The notes: generated by a model from the sequence alone, not told the origin. 28,574 bases of DNA from an uncultured Sutterella sp. (GCA_937906995.1 CALESB010000006.1:1-28574), one strand, 5' to 3'; counted from the stretch's first letter, positions 8,101 to 16,454 are shown. Program-made: numbers and translations.

Positions 8101-9142
8101 TGCCGGTCTTGCTGATTGCACTTACTTCATTGGCGAAGTTAATGCTGATGACAAATTGGTTATCACCGCCCATGGAGAAACGATTTACGAAGAGTCCCGT
8201 GGTGCACTACAAGAAGCTTGGACGGAAGTATCTTGGCAAATTGCACGTCGTCGAGACAATCCTGCCTGCGCAGACCAAGAGCGCGCTCGCTGCACGATGG
8301 CTAACGATACAGGTTTGTTCGTTAAAACGACGTTTGATACGGAAGAAGACGTTGCAGCTCCGTTTATTGCAACAGGTGTTCGTCCGCGTATGGCAATCTT
8401 GCGTGAACAAGGCGTTAATAGCCAAACAGAAATGGCTGCAGCCTTTACGCGAGCCGGTTTCGAAGCTGTTGACGTTCACATGACCGACCTCTTGTCGGGT
8501 CGCTCTGATTTGAAGGACTTCGTTGGTTTAGCTGCCTGCGGTGGTTTCTCCTATGGTGACGTTCTCGGTGCCGGTGGTGGTTGGGCGACCACGATTTTAC
8601 GCAACCCGATGATGGTTGAAATGTTCTCCAAGTTCTTTGAACGTGGCGATACGTTTGCCTTGGGTATTTGTAATGGTTGCCAAATGATGAGTCACTTGCG
8701 TGGCATCATTCCTGGTGCACAACACTGGCCAAATTTCGTTCGCAACATCAGTGAGCAATTTGAAGCTCGTGCTGTCGAAGTTGAAGTAATGGATAGCCCG
8801 TCGATCTTCTTTGATGGTATGGCTGGTTCTATGATGCCGATCGTTAATGCTCACGGTGAAGGTTTGGTCCAATGGATTAATGAAGAAGATACTAAGCTTG
8901 CTAACTTGGCTGCTCGCTACGTTGATTCAACGGGTACACCGACGGAAGTCTATCCGTTTAACCCGAATGGCTCAAAGAATGGTATTACTGGTGTGACGAC
9001 GCCCGATGGTCGCTTTACGATCATGATGCCTCACCCGGAACGCACCCATCGTACGAGCCAAATGAGCTGGGCTCCTGCCTCCTTGGGTGAATATAGCCCC
9101 TGGATGCGCATGTTCCGTAATGCTCGTAAGTTCGTGGGTTAA
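5198..9142 (+). CDS. purL: Phosphoribosylformylglycinamidine synthase, single-chain
   Basis: A 1314-residue cytoplasmic enzyme of de novo purine synthesis: FGAR + glutamine + ATP gives FGAM + glutamate + ADP + Pi. It is the large proteobacterial form, with PurS-like, synthase and glutaminase parts in one chain. Landmarks are HNHPTA with His307, GGGAASSM, HDVGAGGLSN, DRSVGGLVHRD, KDSLSMKT and YHDRSDGGL in the two AIRS-like halves. A C-terminal class-I glutaminase has nucleophile Cys1158 (GICNGC) and the His1279-Pro-Glu1281 pair. Length fits the family (about 1290-1340). Starts at 5198 (MSNTG) and 5216 (MFSLK) are both plausible, and an upstream ATG at 5138 would add an unlikely hydrophobic stretch. 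5198 has GGAA upstream. It is monocistronic, with a terminator at 9203-9240. Confidence 0.97.
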   Translation: MSNTGSMFSLKASSALSDFRAARLLKTIQAIVPEARAVSGRFMHFVHAAHELSADENERLNALLAYGNEGVDVKADATFMVIPRLGTISPWASKATDIAHNCGLDAIIRIERGTLYNIDFGGQLPCAEKLTAVAGVLHDRMTESVVDANVQACTLFEELEGKPMVTVDLLKEGRKALADANLTMGLAMSEDEIDYLTDAFTKAQRNPTDVELMMFAQANSEHCRHKIFNAKWTIDGEEKEKTLFGMIRDTHKAHSEGTIVAYSDNAAIFEGVKVPRLYPRTPAGESFGRVFTEEEELTHTVFKVETHNHPTAISPFPGASTGSGGEIRDEGATGRGARPKAGLCGFTVSSLQLPDAPQDWENDKDVTGHEQCDKPYGYPSRIANALSIMTDGPLGAAAFNNEFGRPNVLGYFRVFEANVGGKRYGYHKPIMLAGGIGNIRDDQTHKTALPPGTLLISLGGPGMRIGLGGGAASSMSTGSNSEALDFDSVQRGNPEMERRAQEVIDRCWAAGENNPILAIHDVGAGGLSNAMPELADLSGHGAHLDLSKVPVEESGMSPLEIWCNESQERYSIAIAPESLEAFDAMCKRERCPYAVLGTISEDNTLVVARGEEQTPAVDMPMEVLLGKAPRMHRDVKHTDVTLPEFKAEGIDLKKAVSDVLRHPTVASKSFLITIGDRSVGGLVHRDQMVGPWQVPVADAAVTNISFIGHNGEAMSMGERTPLAITNAAAATRMAIGEAITNIASADINLNRVKLSANWMAACGNEGEDAKLYDAVQAASTVCQELGVAIPVGKDSLSMKTTWEDEGEKKAVMSPVSLIVSAAAPVGDVRLSLTPQLLTDKPSVLVAVDLGRAKNRMAGSILSHVTQQFGQTTPDLDKAEDLTAFVKMVRDLTAKDAIMAYHDRSDGGLVATVAEMMFAGHTGVTLNLDAMVKSAASADVIPALFNEELGAVLQVRADRIEDVHAAVKAAGLADCTYFIGEVNADDKLVITAHGETIYEESRGALQEAWTEVSWQIARRRDNPACADQERARCTMANDTGLFVKTTFDTEEDVAAPFIATGVRPRMAILREQGVNSQTEMAAAFTRAGFEAVDVHMTDLLSGRSDLKDFVGLAACGGFSYGDVLGAGGGWATTILRNPMMVEMFSKFFERGDTFALGICNGCQMMSHLRGIIPGAQHWPNFVRNISEQFEARAVEVEVMDSPSIFFDGMAGSMMPIVNAHGEGLVQWINEEDTKLANLAARYVDSTGTPTEVYPFNPNGSKNGITGVTTPDGRFTIMMPHPERTHRTSQMSWAPASLGEYSPWMRMFRNARKFVG

Positions 9143-9202
9143 CCATTAGGTCTTAAAGCTCAGCCTTAACTTCTCTGCCAAGAGGGGCAAGGCGTAAGAT
9201 AG

Positions 9203-9240
9203 GAAGGTCTCTGACATTGCGTCTGAGGCCTTCTTTGTTT
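9203..9240 (+). terminator. Rho-independent terminator of purL
   Basis: The stem GAAGGTCTC (9203-9211) pairs with GAGGCCTTC (9225-9233), with one G-T wobble, and is followed by TTTGTTT. It ends only four bases before the ribosome binding site of the next gene (AGGAG, 9244-9248), so lysE transcription must begin within or upstream of this stem, or arise from readthrough. Confidence 0.75.
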
Positions 9241-9253
9241 GTTAGGAGTCATC

Positions 9254-9895
9254 GTGACTTTTGATTTGTGGTTAAGTTTTCTAGTTGCATCAAGTATTTT
9301 GGCAATTGCGCCGGGACCGGACAATCTATTTGTTTTATTGCAGTCGGCGACGCATGGTCCCAAAGCGGGCATCATGGTGACGTTAGGGCTTTGTGTTGGA
9401 GTATTACTTCAAACACTTTTTGCAGCGTTCGGTGTAGCAGCGGTAGTTGCCACCTCTGCAGTATTGCTGACAATCATTAAATGCTTAGGCGCTGCCTATT
9501 TGAGTTACCTTGCTTGGGGAGCATGGCATGCGCCTGTGATGCAAGACAATAAGTTTGATAATCACATTATTCCTCCAGTATTAACGGCACTTCAGCTATG
9601 GCGTCGTGGCATTTTGATGAATATTACCAATCCGAAGGTGCTAATTTTCTTTTTAGCTTTTTTCCCCCAGTTTTTAATACCAGGAAGTACTGAAGAATCC
9701 GTTATGCTACAAATGCTAGAAATGGGGACTACATTTTTAATCGTTACTCTAATTGTTTTCTCTTGCATTGCTTGGTGCGCAGGAACGCTAGCTGATCGTA
9801 TTCGTAGTGAACGCTTCCAACACTATTTAAATAAAATCAGTGCTGTTATATTTATTGCATTAGCAATTTCAACTTTAGCTTTCAATGTGGGTTAG
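9254..9895 (+). CDS. LysE/RhtB-family amino-acid exporter
   Basis: A 213-residue inner-membrane protein of the LysE/RhtB family, which exports amino acids or related small molecules. The substrate cannot be named from sequence. It shows the family N-terminal signature APGPDN near residues 19-24, several hydrophobic segments, and the central motif NPKVLIFFLAFFPQF before the last membrane helices. Length is normal for the family (about 205-215). The frame opens at TTG 9239, but GTG 9254 has AGGAG five bases upstream, which decides the start. The MFS gene begins about ten bases after the stop, so the two are probably cotranscribed. Confidence 0.9.
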   Translation: MTFDLWLSFLVASSILAIAPGPDNLFVLLQSATHGPKAGIMVTLGLCVGVLLQTLFAAFGVAAVVATSAVLLTIIKCLGAAYLSYLAWGAWHAPVMQDNKFDNHIIPPVLTALQLWRRGILMNITNPKVLIFFLAFFPQFLIPGSTEESVMLQMLEMGTTFLIVTLIVFSCIAWCAGTLADRIRSERFQHYLNKISAVIFIALAISTLAFNVG

Positions 9896-9905
9896 TGGTG
9901 CCGTG

Positions 9906-11102
9906 ATGGTTAATGATCAAAAAAAAGATGTTCTACTTATTTCTTTGTTAGGAATCGCGCACGGTGTTTCGCATTTCTTTCATTTAGTTATCCCTCCTCT
10001 GATCCCATGGATTAAGCCAGAGTTTGGTCTTAGTTACTCTGAAATTGGTGCGGTTGTTACTGCATTTTTTATTGTAAGCTCATTGGGACAGGCGGCCAGT
10101 GGCTTCTTAGTAGACAGTTGGGGAGCGAAAAGAACCCTTTTTCTAGGGACCATTTTATTGGCACTAGGTGGCTTTGTTCTCGCTGTGGCGGATAGCTACT
10201 GGATGCTATTTGCCTCTTCAATTTTGTCTGGGTTAGGCAACTCAGTTTTCCATCCGACGGACTACTCCATTATCAACCGTTGCATTTCAACAGCTCGTTT
10301 GAGTTATGCATTTTCCATTCATGCCATCGTTGGCAATATTGGTTGGGCCGTTGCGCCGGTGTTGATGATCTCTGTGGCTAATGTTGCTGGTTGGCGAATG
10401 GCTGCATTATCTGCAGCTTTAATTGGAAGTGCTGTGATTGTTTTACTTGCATTTTTCCATAAAGAGTTCGATTTGGGTCCTGCTATACAAACAACAAAAA
10501 GCAAAGCTCAAGGACACGGAAGCAAGTTCGCTTTTTTAGGTGCCTTGGCCATTTGGCTATGCTTTTTCTTTTTCTTCTTTAACTCATTTGCTTTTGGGAT
10601 TTTGCAAAATTTCTCGCCGACGATCTTCCATGAAACTTATGGATTAAGTTTAGAGACTGCAACGGCAGCACTGACTGCGTACTTGGTGGCGAATGCTGTG
10701 GGGGTTCTTTTTGGTGGTTGGGTTGCAAAGCGTTTTGTAGTGCACGGCAAGGTCGTGGCTTTTTGTATTGCTATTAGTGCTGCTACTGCTATTTTGATGG
10801 CAACGCAATGGTTCCCTGGGTATTTTGTTCTTGGCCTTATGACATTTATGGGGCTAGGGGTTGGGATTGCAACTCCCTCTCGTGACATGCTAATACGGCA
10901 TGCTTGTTTGAGTAAAGTTGGGCAAGATGGCTTTGGGCGAGTCTATGGATTCACGTATTGCGGTATGGACGTTGGACAAACGTTGTCACCATTGATTGCT
11001 GGACCGATGCTTGATGCGGGCTACTTTGCAGCAGCTCTAGTTTTGGTTGCTGTGATGCAGTTTGGGGCTGTATTTACTGCTCTGGGTGTTAAGGAAAATT
11101 AA
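9906..11102 (+). CDS. Major facilitator superfamily transporter
   Basis: A 398-residue polytopic inner-membrane protein with hydrophobic segments consistent with 12 helices. The loop motif GFLVDSWGAKRTL after the second helix matches MFS motif A (GxxxDxxGxR/K). The N-terminal stretch GIAHGVSHFFHLVIPPLIPW resembles the fosmidomycin-resistance (Fsr)-like branch of drug or metabolite exporters. That assignment is tentative and no substrate is implied. A charged linker (TTKSKAQGHGSK) separates the two six-helix halves. ATG 9906 lies ten bases after the lysE stop. An alternative ATG at 9885 would overlap lysE by 11 bases. Neither has a strong ribosome binding site, suggesting translational coupling. 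It ends in the shared terminator at 11117-11148. Confidence 0.88.
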   Translation: MVNDQKKDVLLISLLGIAHGVSHFFHLVIPPLIPWIKPEFGLSYSEIGAVVTAFFIVSSLGQAASGFLVDSWGAKRTLFLGTILLALGGFVLAVADSYWMLFASSILSGLGNSVFHPTDYSIINRCISTARLSYAFSIHAIVGNIGWAVAPVLMISVANVAGWRMAALSAALIGSAVIVLLAFFHKEFDLGPAIQTTKSKAQGHGSKFAFLGALAIWLCFFFFFFNSFAFGILQNFSPTIFHETYGLSLETATAALTAYLVANAVGVLFGGWVAKRFVVHGKVVAFCIAISAATAILMATQWFPGYFVLGLMTFMGLGVGIATPSRDMLIRHACLSKVGQDGFGRVYGFTYCGMDVGQTLSPLIAGPMLDAGYFAAALVLVAVMQFGAVFTALGVKEN

Positions 11103-11116
11103 CCTAATTGTTGTAT

Positions 11117-11148
11117 AAAAAAGGTCCTGAAAAATCAGGACCTTTTTT
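11117..11148. terminator. Bidirectional terminator between the MFS gene and the parvulin gene
   Basis: A perfect 14-base-pair stem (11117-11130 against 11135-11148) with loop AAAA, bounded by six As on the left and six Ts on the right. It therefore works as a terminator on both strands. It sits in the 55-base gap between convergent genes. Confidence 0.92.
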
Positions 11149-11157
11149 GCAATTGGA

Positions 11158-11955
11158 TTACTTCTTACCAATATCGATCTTAGCTTTTTGGAAAAGCTGT
11201 TGAATATTAGCTTGAACCTTCGTTTGCACTAACATGTTGCGATAGTGGTCTTTGCTCTTATCATAGCTGGGGAACAATTCAGCCTTACGAGAGTCATCCA
11301 CTTTGATGATGTGGTATGCGCCATTGGCTTGAACCGGAATTTCCGTGTACTTACCCTTATCCGTGGAACGAATAGCATAGCCAATCATTTGCGGGAAGTT
11401 AGCAGCAGAGGTCCACTTGTCAATTTTGCCACCATTACCCTTGGTGTTTTCATCCAAAGAATACTTCTTGGCAACTTTTTCAAATTTATCGCCGTCTTTT
11501 AAGTCTTCAATGGCTTTCTTTGCTTCAGCATCGGTCTTTACCGTAATGACAGAGATTTTATATTCACGATCTCCATATGCCTTCTTTTGATCATCATAGA
11601 ACTTCTTAACGTCTGCGTCTTTGACGGGATTCTTCTTGGCAAAATCTGCAATCAGAGCGTTAATCAAAACGTTATCTCGAGAGGCATTGATAGCATCACG
11701 TACTTCAGCGCGTTGGGCAAGCTTTAATCGATTTGCTTCTTGTAACAGCACTTGTTGTTGGATCAATTGGTTACGCACTTGCATTTCTAATTCAGGCGTG
11801 CGCTTTTGACCGTTCTTAACAATTTGCTGAATGATCTTTTCTTGTTCTTGCACGGTGATCGTCTTACCGTTGACCGTGACACTTGTCGGAGCGGCTAAGG
11901 TAAAGGTACTGGCGATGGCTAATGACATACCGACCACTAAAGCTTTGTACTTCAT
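11158..11955 (-). CDS. Periplasmic parvulin-type peptidyl-prolyl isomerase (PrsA/PpiC-like)
   Basis: A 265-residue exported folding factor. An N-terminal signal peptide (basic MKYK, hydrophobic core, cleavage near residues 21-22) leads into a SurA/PrsA-like helical N-domain. A parvulin domain follows at about 133-225, with the typical GNGGKIDKW and YHIIKVDD signatures. A helical, lysine-rich tail closes the protein. It catalyses proline cis-trans isomerisation in secreted proteins. GAGG lies five bases upstream of ATG 11955. It is the second gene of an operon with yciB (27-base gap). In several Burkholderiales, as I recall, a bolA gene lies between these two; here there is no room for it. It is distinct from PpiD earlier in the window because it lacks a membrane anchor. 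Confidence 0.9.
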   Translation of the reverse strand: MKYKALVVGMSLAIASTFTLAAPTSVTVNGKTITVQEQEKIIQQIVKNGQKRTPELEMQVRNQLIQQQVLLQEANRLKLAQRAEVRDAINASRDNVLINALIADFAKKNPVKDADVKKFYDDQKKAYGDREYKISVITVKTDAEAKKAIEDLKDGDKFEKVAKKYSLDENTKGNGGKIDKWTSAANFPQMIGYAIRSTDKGKYTEIPVQANGAYHIIKVDDSRKAELFPSYDKSKDHYRNMLVQTKVQANIQQLFQKAKIDIGKK

Positions 11956-11982
11956 AAAAACCTCGAGTTCTTAGAATAAAAA

Positions 11983-12576
11983 TTAATTATTCGTATTTTG
12001 CGCTACTTGAGCATATTTGGCTATATAAACGCCCAATCCGATTGTAAATAAGAGTGTCAAGCCTAAAAGCCCAAAGAGCTTAAAGTCGACCCAGATATCC
12101 ATGCTACAAGTATAGGCTACAACTAGATTAATAATACCAACTGCAACTAAAAAGAGCAGGGTCCAATTCTCTACAGTCTTCCATGATCCTAAGGGCATTT
12201 CTATACCTTGAAAGACTGTTTTAAGATAAATTTTGTTGCGTAAACGGCCGATAAATAAGATACCAGCAAAGAGCCAATATAAGATAGTGGGCTTCCATTG
12301 AATGAATTCTGGCTTTTGCAAAAAGATGGTTAAGCCACCAAATATAACGACCAAACCCGTTGAAAAAATGGCCATCTTAGAGGGTTTTTCACCTTTAATG
12401 AGAATCCATCCCATTTGTAAAAGACTCGTTACAACAATGACGATTGTTGCAGCAACGATTGGGATTAAGTTTTCTGCGACTGGTAGATAGGTACTAAGAG
12501 TGGATGTATGAGATCCGGCAAGTTTATAGGTTGCAAAAAAACAAATGATGGGAAGTAAGTCAAATAAAGCTTTCAC
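11983..12576 (-). CDS. yciB: Inner-membrane septation protein A (YciB/IspZ family)
   Basis: A 197-residue polytopic membrane protein starting MKALFDLLPIICFF, the characteristic opening of YciB/IspZ. It has about five hydrophobic segments and the family stretch GRLRNKIYLKTVFQG-IEMP, followed by WKTVENWTLLFL. In enteric bacteria YciB interacts with divisome and elongation proteins and affects envelope synthesis. Its biochemical activity is not settled. The start is GTG 12576, with AGG eight bases upstream. It leads a two-gene operon with the parvulin. The upstream neighbour on the other strand is the M16 protease, with a 168-base divergent promoter region between. Confidence 0.93.
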   Translation of the reverse strand: MKALFDLLPIICFFATYKLAGSHTSTLSTYLPVAENLIPIVAATIVIVVTSLLQMGWILIKGEKPSKMAIFSTGLVVIFGGLTIFLQKPEFIQWKPTILYWLFAGILFIGRLRNKIYLKTVFQGIEMPLGSWKTVENWTLLFLVAVGIINLVVAYTCSMDIWVDFKLFGLLGLTLLFTIGLGVYIAKYAQVAQNTNN

Positions 12577-12669
12577 AATGCAGACCTTTGAGAAAAATTA
12601 ATGCATTGTCGAACTATAACTGAACATAACAACTTACGCTCTATAGCAAATACTTGGAAACATTTTGAG

Positions 12670-12698
12670 TTGGACACTTCCTTCAAGACAATTAAACT
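12670..12698 (+). promoter_or_regulatory. Candidate sigma70 promoter for the M16 protease gene
   Basis: TTGGAC (12670-12675), a 17-base spacer and TAAACT (12693-12698) lie 47 bases before the GTG start. Each box matches consensus at four or five of six positions. This is a visual match in an AT-rich region, so support is weak. Confidence 0.3.
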
Positions 12699-12744
12699 AG
12701 CAAAATACCTTTCTTCATTGCATTTTTCTTAAGGATTATTTATT

Positions 12745-15498
12745 GTGAAATGCTTGAAATGGCTTGCGGCAAGCGGCGTTATCCTCGCTTCAATTGCAGG
12801 CACAACGTATATTATGCAAAAGGAACCCAGTACAACTATGACTCAATCTGTCGAGCAAGCAGTGCATGCTAAGAAACTTCATACAGTTGAAGGTGTAACA
12901 GAATATCAATTGCCTAATGGTCTTCGTGTTTTACTTTTCCCCGATGCAAGTAAACCTACCATTACGGTGAATATGACTTATTTGGTTGGTTCTCGTCATG
13001 AAGGTTACGGTGAAACTGGGATGGCACACCTGCTTGAGCATTTGATGTTTAAGGGTTCCACCAATTACCCGAATCCCACGAAAGAATTTACTAAGCGTGG
13101 TTTTCGAATGAATGGCTCTACGTGGTTGGATCGTACAAACTATTTCGTTTCGTTTACTGCAACTGAAGACAATCTTGACTGGGCTTTAGGGTGGAGCGCT
13201 GACGCGATGATTAACTCATTCATCGCGCAAAAAGACTTAGATACAGAAATGACAGTTGTGCGCAACGAGTTTGAAATGGGTGAAAATAAACCTATTAATG
13301 TGATGCTCAAACGCATGCAGTCAGTATTGTTTGATTGGCATAACTATGGCAATAGCACGATTGGTGCTCGTAGCGACATCGAACACGTCAAAATTGAAAA
13401 TCTCCAAGCCTTCTACCATCGGTACTATCAACCTGATAATGCAGTCTTAATGGTGTCTGGCAAAATCGATGAAAAGCAGACTTTAGCTAAGATTGAAAAA
13501 ATCTTTGGTGCTATTCCCAAGCCTACTCGAGAACTGCCTCAGCTTTGGACTGAAGAGCCAATCGCTGATGGTGCTCGTTACTTTGAAATTCGTCGCGCTG
13601 GTGAAATGAAGATGGTCAGTGTTGCCTATCGTATTCCTTCAGCACTGCACCCTGACGCACAATTAATCAACTTAGGTGCTGACGTTTTAGGTGATACACC
13701 ACGTGGTCGTTTGCATAAAGCTTTGGTTGAAACGGGTATCGCTACTCAGGTCTTTGCTTGGCCAATGCCAGGTTATGCGCCGGGATTTGCAATGTTTGGT
13801 GCAATGTTGCCAAAAGATGGCGATCATGAAAAAGCTCAAAAGATTTTGGTAGAAACCGTTGAGTCAACTTTTAAGAAAGAACCGTTAAAGGCTGAAGAGC
13901 TTTCTTTGATGGCTCGTGAAGAAAAAACGCTTTATGAGCGAATGTTTGCTGATCCAGAAGCATTCGGCGTTGACATTTCTGACTATATTGCCCTAGGCGA
14001 TTGGCGTTTATTCTTTATCCATCGCGATAGTTGGGAAAAGATGACACCAGAAGAAGTCACCGCAGCTTGGAACCGATTCTTCGTACGAGATAACCGTGTC
14101 GTAGGGGTGTTCTTGCCTGATGACAAGCCTCAACGTGCCCAAATGACGCCAGCTCCAACATTAGATGAAGTACTCTCGAAGTATGAGTTTAAGACAGAAG
14201 GGCAAACAGCAGAAGTTTTTGATGCAACACCAGATAACCTCAACGCACGCACACAACGCTTTAATATTGGTGATGTAAATATTGCCTTATTGCCTAAGCA
14301 AACGCGTGGTGAAACCGTTGTTGTCCGTATGAACTTCCGTTATGGCAATGAGCAATCATTGGCTGGAACACGAGCTGTTGCAAGCTTAATGAATGAAATG
14401 TTTGAGCGTGGAACAGCAACAAAGAGCCGTGACCAAATTACTGATGCATTTACGAAGCTACAAATTGATGGCGGAGTTGGACAATATACAACGACGAAAG
14501 AACATTTGGCAGACTCTTTGGCATTGATGGTTGAACTTTGGAGTGAAGCCTCAATGCCGGCAAAGGACTTTGATGAGTTAAAGGCTGAGTACAGTAATTA
14601 TCTTCAATCTCGCTTGGATGACCCGCGCGTTTTAGCTAGCGATGCCATCACAGAGCACTTTAACCACTATCCGAAAAACGATGTACGTTATCGTTTGACG
14701 AGTAAGGAGTTAAAGAGTGCTATTGAAGCGACGACGCTTGAAGATGTTAAGCACTTCTACAAAACGAATTTTGGTATCAATCGTGGCGAGATTTCCATCG
14801 TTGGTGACTTTGATGCAGATAAAGTTCGCGAACAGTTGGAGTCTTTAATTGGCAAGAAACAAAGCCAGGTGGCATATGAGCGTGTCATTCGTGAGCATGC
14901 TGATATTGCGCCGACTCGTATTGTTATCGATACGCCTGATAAGGAAAATGCAACGTTAGTGGCGCGTTTTGCCTTTGCTGGCAATAAAGATGATAGCGAT
15001 GCCATCGCAATGCATGTAGCCAACTGGATTTTTGGTGGTAGTACGGGTCTATCAAACCGTTTAATGATGCGTTTACGCCAAAAGGAAGGCCTTAGTTATG
15101 GGGCTGGTAGTTCAGTTGTTTTGCCATCATTTGGTAACGATGCTTACTGGGGTATGCAAGCCATTTTGGCTCCGCAAAATCTCCGAAAGGCTGAATTAGC
15201 ACTCTATGAAGAAATTGATCGAGTCTTAAAAGATGGCTTTACTCAAGAAGAACTTGATGAAGCCAAGAAGGGCTTTATTGACTATCGTGCTATTAACCGT
15301 AGCCAAGATGCATTAGTAGCATCTAGTTGGATTAGCATGATGCAAGAAGGGCGAGATTGGATGGAATCCAAGGAAAATGATGAAAAAGTAAAGAATCTGA
15401 CCTTGGAAGAAGTTAACCAAGCTTTCCGCAAGATGGTTAAACGCGATGGTTTAACTGTTGTGTTGGCAGGTGATCAAAAGAAAGCCATAACTCAGTAA
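12745..15498 (+). CDS. M16 family zinc metalloprotease, tandem-domain form
   Basis: A 917-residue exported or membrane-anchored peptidase. Residues about 4-24 form a signal or anchor. The first M16 unit (about 45-480) carries the inverted zinc motif His95-Leu-Leu-Glu98-His99 and the distal ligand Glu175 (VVRNEFEMGE), so it is catalytically complete. The second M16 unit (about 490-910) lacks HxxEH; the matching position reads SLMNEMFERG. It keeps LRQKEGLSYG, the Arg/Tyr-type substrate-contact motif of the non-catalytic half. One chain thus supplies both halves of the clamshell that small M16 enzymes build from two subunits. The start is GTG 12745 with AAGGA upstream. It is monocistronic, with a terminator at 15514-15548. 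The substrate is unknown, probably oligopeptides in the periplasm. Confidence 0.93.
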   Translation: MKCLKWLAASGVILASIAGTTYIMQKEPSTTMTQSVEQAVHAKKLHTVEGVTEYQLPNGLRVLLFPDASKPTITVNMTYLVGSRHEGYGETGMAHLLEHLMFKGSTNYPNPTKEFTKRGFRMNGSTWLDRTNYFVSFTATEDNLDWALGWSADAMINSFIAQKDLDTEMTVVRNEFEMGENKPINVMLKRMQSVLFDWHNYGNSTIGARSDIEHVKIENLQAFYHRYYQPDNAVLMVSGKIDEKQTLAKIEKIFGAIPKPTRELPQLWTEEPIADGARYFEIRRAGEMKMVSVAYRIPSALHPDAQLINLGADVLGDTPRGRLHKALVETGIATQVFAWPMPGYAPGFAMFGAMLPKDGDHEKAQKILVETVESTFKKEPLKAEELSLMAREEKTLYERMFADPEAFGVDISDYIALGDWRLFFIHRDSWEKMTPEEVTAAWNRFFVRDNRVVGVFLPDDKPQRAQMTPAPTLDEVLSKYEFKTEGQTAEVFDATPDNLNARTQRFNIGDVNIALLPKQTRGETVVVRMNFRYGNEQSLAGTRAVASLMNEMFERGTATKSRDQITDAFTKLQIDGGVGQYTTTKEHLADSLALMVELWSEASMPAKDFDELKAEYSNYLQSRLDDPRVLASDAITEHFNHYPKNDVRYRLTSKELKSAIEATTLEDVKHFYKTNFGINRGEISIVGDFDADKVREQLESLIGKKQSQVAYERVIREHADIAPTRIVIDTPDKENATLVARFAFAGNKDDSDAIAMHVANWIFGGSTGLSNRLMMRLRQKEGLSYGAGSSVVLPSFGNDAYWGMQAILAPQNLRKAELALYEEIDRVLKDGFTQEELDEAKKGFIDYRAINRSQDALVASSWISMMQEGRDWMESKENDEKVKNLTLEEVNQAFRKMVKRDGLTVVLAGDQKKAITQ

Positions 15499-15513
15499 CG
15501 CCAAGCCAAAGAG

Positions 15514-15548
15514 AAAAGACTGCAGTATTCAGGACTGCGGTCTTTTTT
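15514..15548. terminator. Bidirectional terminator between the M16 protease gene and ygfZ
   Basis: The stem AAAAGACTGCAGT (15514-15526) pairs with ACTGCGGTCTTTT (15534-15546), with one G-T wobble and a 7-base loop. Ts follow on the plus strand, and the flanking As give a T run on the minus strand. It sits in the 68-base gap between convergent genes. Confidence 0.9.
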
Positions 15549-15566
15549 GTACATTGAACTTAGTGG

Positions 15567-16454
15567 TTAGGCCAGTACAAACTCAGTTCCGTTAACGATA
15601 AACTGACCAACCTCAGCACTTACGTTTGTAATCTCTGCTAAAGCAAGTGTTTCAGAGTTGGTGCTAACTGCCATAACAATGTTGCCGACCGGAGAATTAT
15701 CTTGAGTAATATCGTCATTCGGTGCAGTGGTTACAGACGTCTTTGCGCAAATGACCTTCATGCGACGAGGTGTGGAACCAATATGTTGCACACGAGCAAT
15801 GACCTCTTGACCTGGGTAACATCCTTTGTTAAAAACGACTCCACCAATTAAATCTAAATTGATCCATTGAGGAATAAAAGCCTCCTTTGTGGCTTCACAC
15901 ACCCAGGGCAATCCTGCAAGGATATCCGTAGCAAACCACTGAGCTGAGGAGCTAGTCGGTTGAATCAATGCTTCAACTTCTTTAGCTTCACCAATGATCA
16001 TGCAACGTTGCAGCTCCTTCGCATCGGCTACGCGTGCAATTGTGAGTTGTTCTTTATAAAGACATTGGTCAACTTCAGGAAGTTCAAAAGAGGGAGCAAT
16101 CACGCCAAAAACAGAGAGTTCATCAGCAATTCGTAACGAAACCTTACTACGAAGAATGAACATCGAAAAGCGTTTAATAAAACCTGGTACTAGATCTTTA
16201 GGCATTATTAAATAAAGGGCATCATTGCGTTTAAAGATTCGCATTAAGCTAAGGATGCGACCTTTGGGTTGGCAGTAAGCCGCCAATCTAAAGGCATTGC
16301 CTAAATTATTGATGTGGTTGGTGACTTGCCCATGAACAAATGAAACCGCATCGTCGCCTTTAACCTCTATAACAGAGAATTCCGGTAACAGCATTGCTGC
16401 ATTTTTCATATTGAGTGTATCGGTTTTCCAATAGCCGAAATTTTGCATATCCAT
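15567..16454 (-). CDS. ygfZ: Folate-binding protein YgfZ (iron-sulfur cluster maintenance)
   Basis: A 295-residue cytoplasmic protein of the GcvT-related YgfZ family, which uses tetrahydrofolate and supports iron-sulfur enzymes such as the MiaB-type methylthiotransferases. The diagnostic motif K-G-C-Y-P-G-Q-E is at residues 210-217, with the conserved Cys at 212. The N-terminal part contains the FVHGQVTNHIN and QPKGRILSLMRI stretches typical of the fold. Length fits (E. coli is about 326). The start is ATG 16454; a second in-frame ATG two codons on (16448) is also possible. It is divergent from mltG, an arrangement common in Burkholderiales. It is separate from the second GcvT-like protein in this window (24509-25471), which lacks the KGCY motif. 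Confidence 0.95.
   Translation of the reverse strand: MDMQNFGYWKTDTLNMKNAAMLLPEFSVIEVKGDDAVSFVHGQVTNHINNLGNAFRLAAYCQPKGRILSLMRIFKRNDALYLIMPKDLVPGFIKRFSMFILRSKVSLRIADELSVFGVIAPSFELPEVDQCLYKEQLTIARVADAKELQRCMIIGEAKEVEALIQPTSSSAQWFATDILAGLPWVCEATKEAFIPQWINLDLIGGVVFNKGCYPGQEVIARVQHIGSTPRRMKVICAKTSVTTAPNDDITQDNSPVGNIVMAVSTNSETLALAEITNVSAEVGQFIVNGTEFVLA

Noticed and set aside
6108..8483. Several open frames of 60-150 codons inside purL on both strands
   Set aside because: They overlap the strongly conserved purL frame completely and encode no recognisable protein.
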